Origin: Homalodisca vitripennis
Lineage: Eukaryota > Arthropoda > Insecta > Hemiptera > Cicadellidae
DNA: 64,000 nucleotides
Assembly: GCF_021130785.1 (NCBI RefSeq)
Contig: NC_060207.1
Span: 195,560,001 to 195,624,000 of the forward strand
Direction of reading: 5' to 3'
Positions within the stretch are counted from its first letter, which is position 1; each line of letters opens with the position of its first letter. Shown piece after piece: positions 61,228 through 64,000 of the stretch. The notes under the pieces were generated by a model. The model saw nothing but the letters and a program-made list of their open reading frames with translations. It had not been told where the DNA came from and made no database searches. A program made the translations under genes and the position numbers.

Positions 61228-62372
61228 AATATACGATTTATAATTGAAAGTTAAATAACAAACAGATAATAAATGTAAATTAATAATAATACAATACTGT
61301 AAATCACACTGCTAAATATTTAAACTTTATCGATACATCATTGAATAAGTTACAGTTTATTCGTGAAATATCAAGTTTAGAATGGAATTAAAACGTTGTT
61401 TATCAGGATTTTCTACTAAATTCCACTGAACAAGGGTTATGAAGTTTAAATAACTGGGATTAAGTTATATAGTTTCCTGATATTGCCTACTCAATTTAAA
61501 TAAAATTTTATTGTATTGCGTATATAAAACCCGTCTAAGTGAAAAAGCTACTTGCCGAAATTAATAAATATATTTTTCATTTCAATTAAATCAGAGCACA
61601 AAAAAAGAATAAGATTACCTATTTTTGTTTTTTTTCCGTCCAGCCAAATATACTGTATAAACTCATAACGATTGCAGTACTCCTTGTAATACGTATATAG
61701 CTTTCTTGATTAATGCTATCTTTACCTATGATATTAAATGAAAAATTACTTATAATAACTTTTCTTATAAGTACATTTATTACATATTTAATATTATAAC
61801 TATATTCAGGCTTTTATGATTACTTACACGTCTTGGCATCACTTATATTTACTCAGGCTTACAGTTTCTTCGAATAATACTACTGATGTATCGATACTTT
61901 TCTTATAAATATTCTGCAGGTTGCACTTTATTTTAACTCGTCCAGCAGATTGCTAAAGGATGTATCTCTAAACATCTGCACCTGAGCCGTTAAAGATAAA
62001 GATGAATATTAATTCAAGCCTTTAGTTAGAAACTTACGCATACCTAACTTTACCGTCTTAACACTAAAGAAGGACATTATATTTTTTCCAGTGATATATA
62101 ATAACTTCTAGAGATGAACAGGGCTTGCCCCAGTGAAGTGATATTTGCCACCAATCAAATTTCCAGTAAACACGCGCCCTTTTGTGGTGAACTTTAATTA
62201 AAAGTACACACGATGTTGGATTTGCACTCTCATCCGGGTTTAGAGATGACCTATAATGTATCATCATGATGTTTACTCTGATATTCAGCCGCATTGTTGT
62301 TTTATAAATCATTAAATTAGTTTATACAGTATATCTCCACTACTAAAACATTTGAATTACCATAGCAAACAG
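61228..62372. other. AT-rich spacer, no gene
   Basis: Apart from 62180-62235, which resembles 20100-20210 (TTAATTAAAAGTACACAC motif), nothing was recognised. The 82-codon minus frame at 62064-62312 covers that repeat and is not called. Confidence 0.35.
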
Positions 62373-62857
62373 AGAAGCACGTTTTATTCGATTATTTTTG
62401 ATCGAATTTCAATAATGAAATATCTGCAAGAATCTGTCTGTATTAACAAATCCTTGTTAATTAGGCTACAATTCACAGTTTATTCTTGCACCTCGTACCA
62501 AGTATTCGATCAATAGATACTCGTTTATATGTAAATAACTGCATCAGTCAGTTCGCTACATTCACTAGCTCGTTATCTTCTGTATTGTTGACAATAGCAA
62601 AGACAACCTCAATTTTGTTTAGGTTTCCGTGGAAAGTCACACAGTCGATTAGGATTCTTAAATTTGATAAACCAATAATCTTCGTAGCGCTTGTAATTAT
62701 AAGTGAATGCGGTCCATGAATTAGTCTAAAACGTTAATTCCTGCTAGTTATCAGTCCTTTCAGAATAATATATATATATATATACACATTCTACATATTC
62801 TTGTAGATATTTCATTATTGAAATTCGATAAAAAATAATCGAAAAAAACGTGCTTCT
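62373..62857. mobile_element. Non-autonomous element with 61-bp inverted ends, 485 bp
   Basis: The left arm 62373-62433 (AGAAGCACGTTTT, CGATTATTTTT, ATCGAATTTCAATAATGAAA, TATCT, CAAGAAT) is matched in reverse complement by 62797-62857 with only a few mismatches. The interior has no convincing frame and includes a short AT tract near 62770. No target duplication was recognised. It may be a MITE or a local inverted duplication. Confidence 0.8.
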
Positions 62858-63594
62858 ACTATATAGGGTAAACCATACAGTCATTGGCACTAGTACAGTC
62901 ATTGGCACTTTGTAATTATTTTGTTCATTACAAGATTTAGGTTGGCAGCATTGAATGCCAACATAGTTCATTAGATACTCTTAACAGTTCTCCCCAATTG
63001 GTATTGTGATGTTTGCAGATAGACTGCACGTGGTGTCTGGAAAAATTATTTTTAGTATAGGTAAGCTTTTTCTGTTGATCTTCTTGTGAATTCCTTTAGA
63101 GTTGCTTCTCTGTACTATGTTATTTTCCCTTTGATAAGATAAATCTTTGCAACTAAGACAATGATAGCTGTAATGTAGAAGGAGTTGAAACCATTTTTGA
63201 TAGGTTTTAAGTTAAATAAAGTATATAATAATATGTTTTAATTGGCCTTGTTACCATAAAAATTTGACCCAAATTTTGTGGGATTAATTTATTCCTTTTT
63301 AGGATCTCATTTTTTATGTAAAACCACACGCAAAAACTAAAATAAATACAGAAGACCTATGTTTATGGGCGATATGAGTTTGTCTTAAACTGTGCAATAA
63401 TGTGAATTACTTTAACCAGATATTTACGAGACACTCTGTATTACATATACAGCCTAATATCACAGTAATAATATATTATTCTCAAAATTATCTTCTGATT
63501 ATTACCTATCTCATATGAAGATATTGAAAATACACTGAATAAGAATTCCATCAATATATTATATGCATGTTCAATAAAACGAGGGAACTTGAAA
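62858..63594. other. Spacer, no gene
   Basis: It includes a short direct repeat, CAGTCATTGGCACT, at about 62878 and 62895. Nothing else was recognised. Confidence 0.4.
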
Positions 63595-63660
63595 AAGTTT
63601 ATTTATTTTGTTGTACTGACATGTTTCGGAACTAAGCCCATAATAACAGTAACATTTTTA
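63595..63660 (-). repeat. Penelope-like 3' end remnant
   Basis: The minus strand reads ...GTTACTGTTATTATGGGC, TTAGTTCCGAAACATGTC, AGTACAAC and then AAAATAAATAAAC. The GGGC...CCGAAACATGTC part has the stem II, GAAA, mini stem III and C cleavage-base layout of PLE hammerhead-type ends, but CTGATGA has decayed to CTGTTATTA. The phrase GGCTTAGTTCCGAAACATG is familiar to me from arthropod PLE-type repeats (from memory). Confidence 0.45.
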
Positions 63661-64000
63661 ACGATAGGAAAATTCCCAAAAGTAAATACTTCTCACTTAA
63701 AGATACTATAAGGTTTGTTATGAACACTCTAAAATTTTAAATTTCCATCACTTTTCTCTCTTTATTTAATATTTTCTGTCATTATACATTATGATCGGTT
63801 GAGTTTCCAATAATTATAATAACATTGTTTTATTTTACAGTACTGTAAATCACAATGATTACTCTGGCTTTATAACTCCCATTAAAAATATAGTTTTACA
63901 TTTTAGACTCTTGACATTATTAATACTACTAGAAATAAAAAAAAGAGTGTATTTAAGAAAACTAGTTGAAGTATTTACGATATTAATGACCCAAAAAATC
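63661..64000. other. AT-rich spacer to the window end
   Basis: Nothing recognised. Confidence 0.3.

Overview
The window reads as intergenic or intronic DNA of a repeat-rich arthropod, most likely a hemipteran insect. It is very AT-rich, has long dinucleotide microsatellites, and carries a eukaryotic GT-AG intron, AATAAA signals, non-LTR retrotransposons, Penelope-like elements (PLEs), a solo LTR, piggyBac debris and a DDE transposon of a kind I associate with hemipteran genomes. No ribosome binding sites, operons, tRNAs, rRNAs or CRISPR arrays were seen. I found no convincing host protein-coding gene; the recognisable coding sequence belongs to mobile elements and most of it is broken. The species call is inference.

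Layout. Positions ~120-13,010 (copy A) and ~51,415-59,790 (copy B) are two old, collinear, same-orientation copies of one large segment, each holding the wreck of a reverse transcriptase and a zinc-knuckle-like peptide. Copy A also carries a duplicated LINE tail (2277-2930), a 199-bp tandem duplication (3995-4384) and a 107-bp one (11,354-11,567). Positions 14,913-15,150 are a (TG)n tract. Positions 17,321-19,914 are a 117-bp satellite with about 23 monomers and a visible higher-order block structure. Positions 24,252-25,304 are a collapsed piggyBac-like element that keeps its C-terminal Cys-rich domain and three tandem hairpins at one end.

The centrepiece is 29,286-32,646, a 3.36-kb DNA transposon with 32/33-bp terminal inverted repeats, a 4-bp AAAT target duplication, a two-exon transposase-like gene (WCDSCGGQN and FGHIEK motifs) and repeated subterminal motifs. 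Its frame is broken at about four places plus one stop, and two of these are one-base changes in homopolymer runs. Directly right of it, 33,054-33,640 is a PLE fragment with a GIY-YIG endonuclease and a hammerhead-ribozyme-like 3' end. Positions 37,926-40,459 are a 5'-truncated LINE that has lost its YADD box. Positions 45,400-46,350 hold a second PLE. Positions 47,046-47,579 and 62,373-62,857 are non-autonomous elements with inverted ends. Positions 49,942-50,571 are a solo LTR with a perfect 5-bp target duplication. Positions 60,626-61,227 are four near-identical 151-bp tandem units.

The pieces do not work together as a pathway. The window is a record of successive insertions and local duplications. 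The items most worth following are the DDE transposon with defined ends, the hammerhead-like PLE ends, the higher-order satellite and the A/B duplication.
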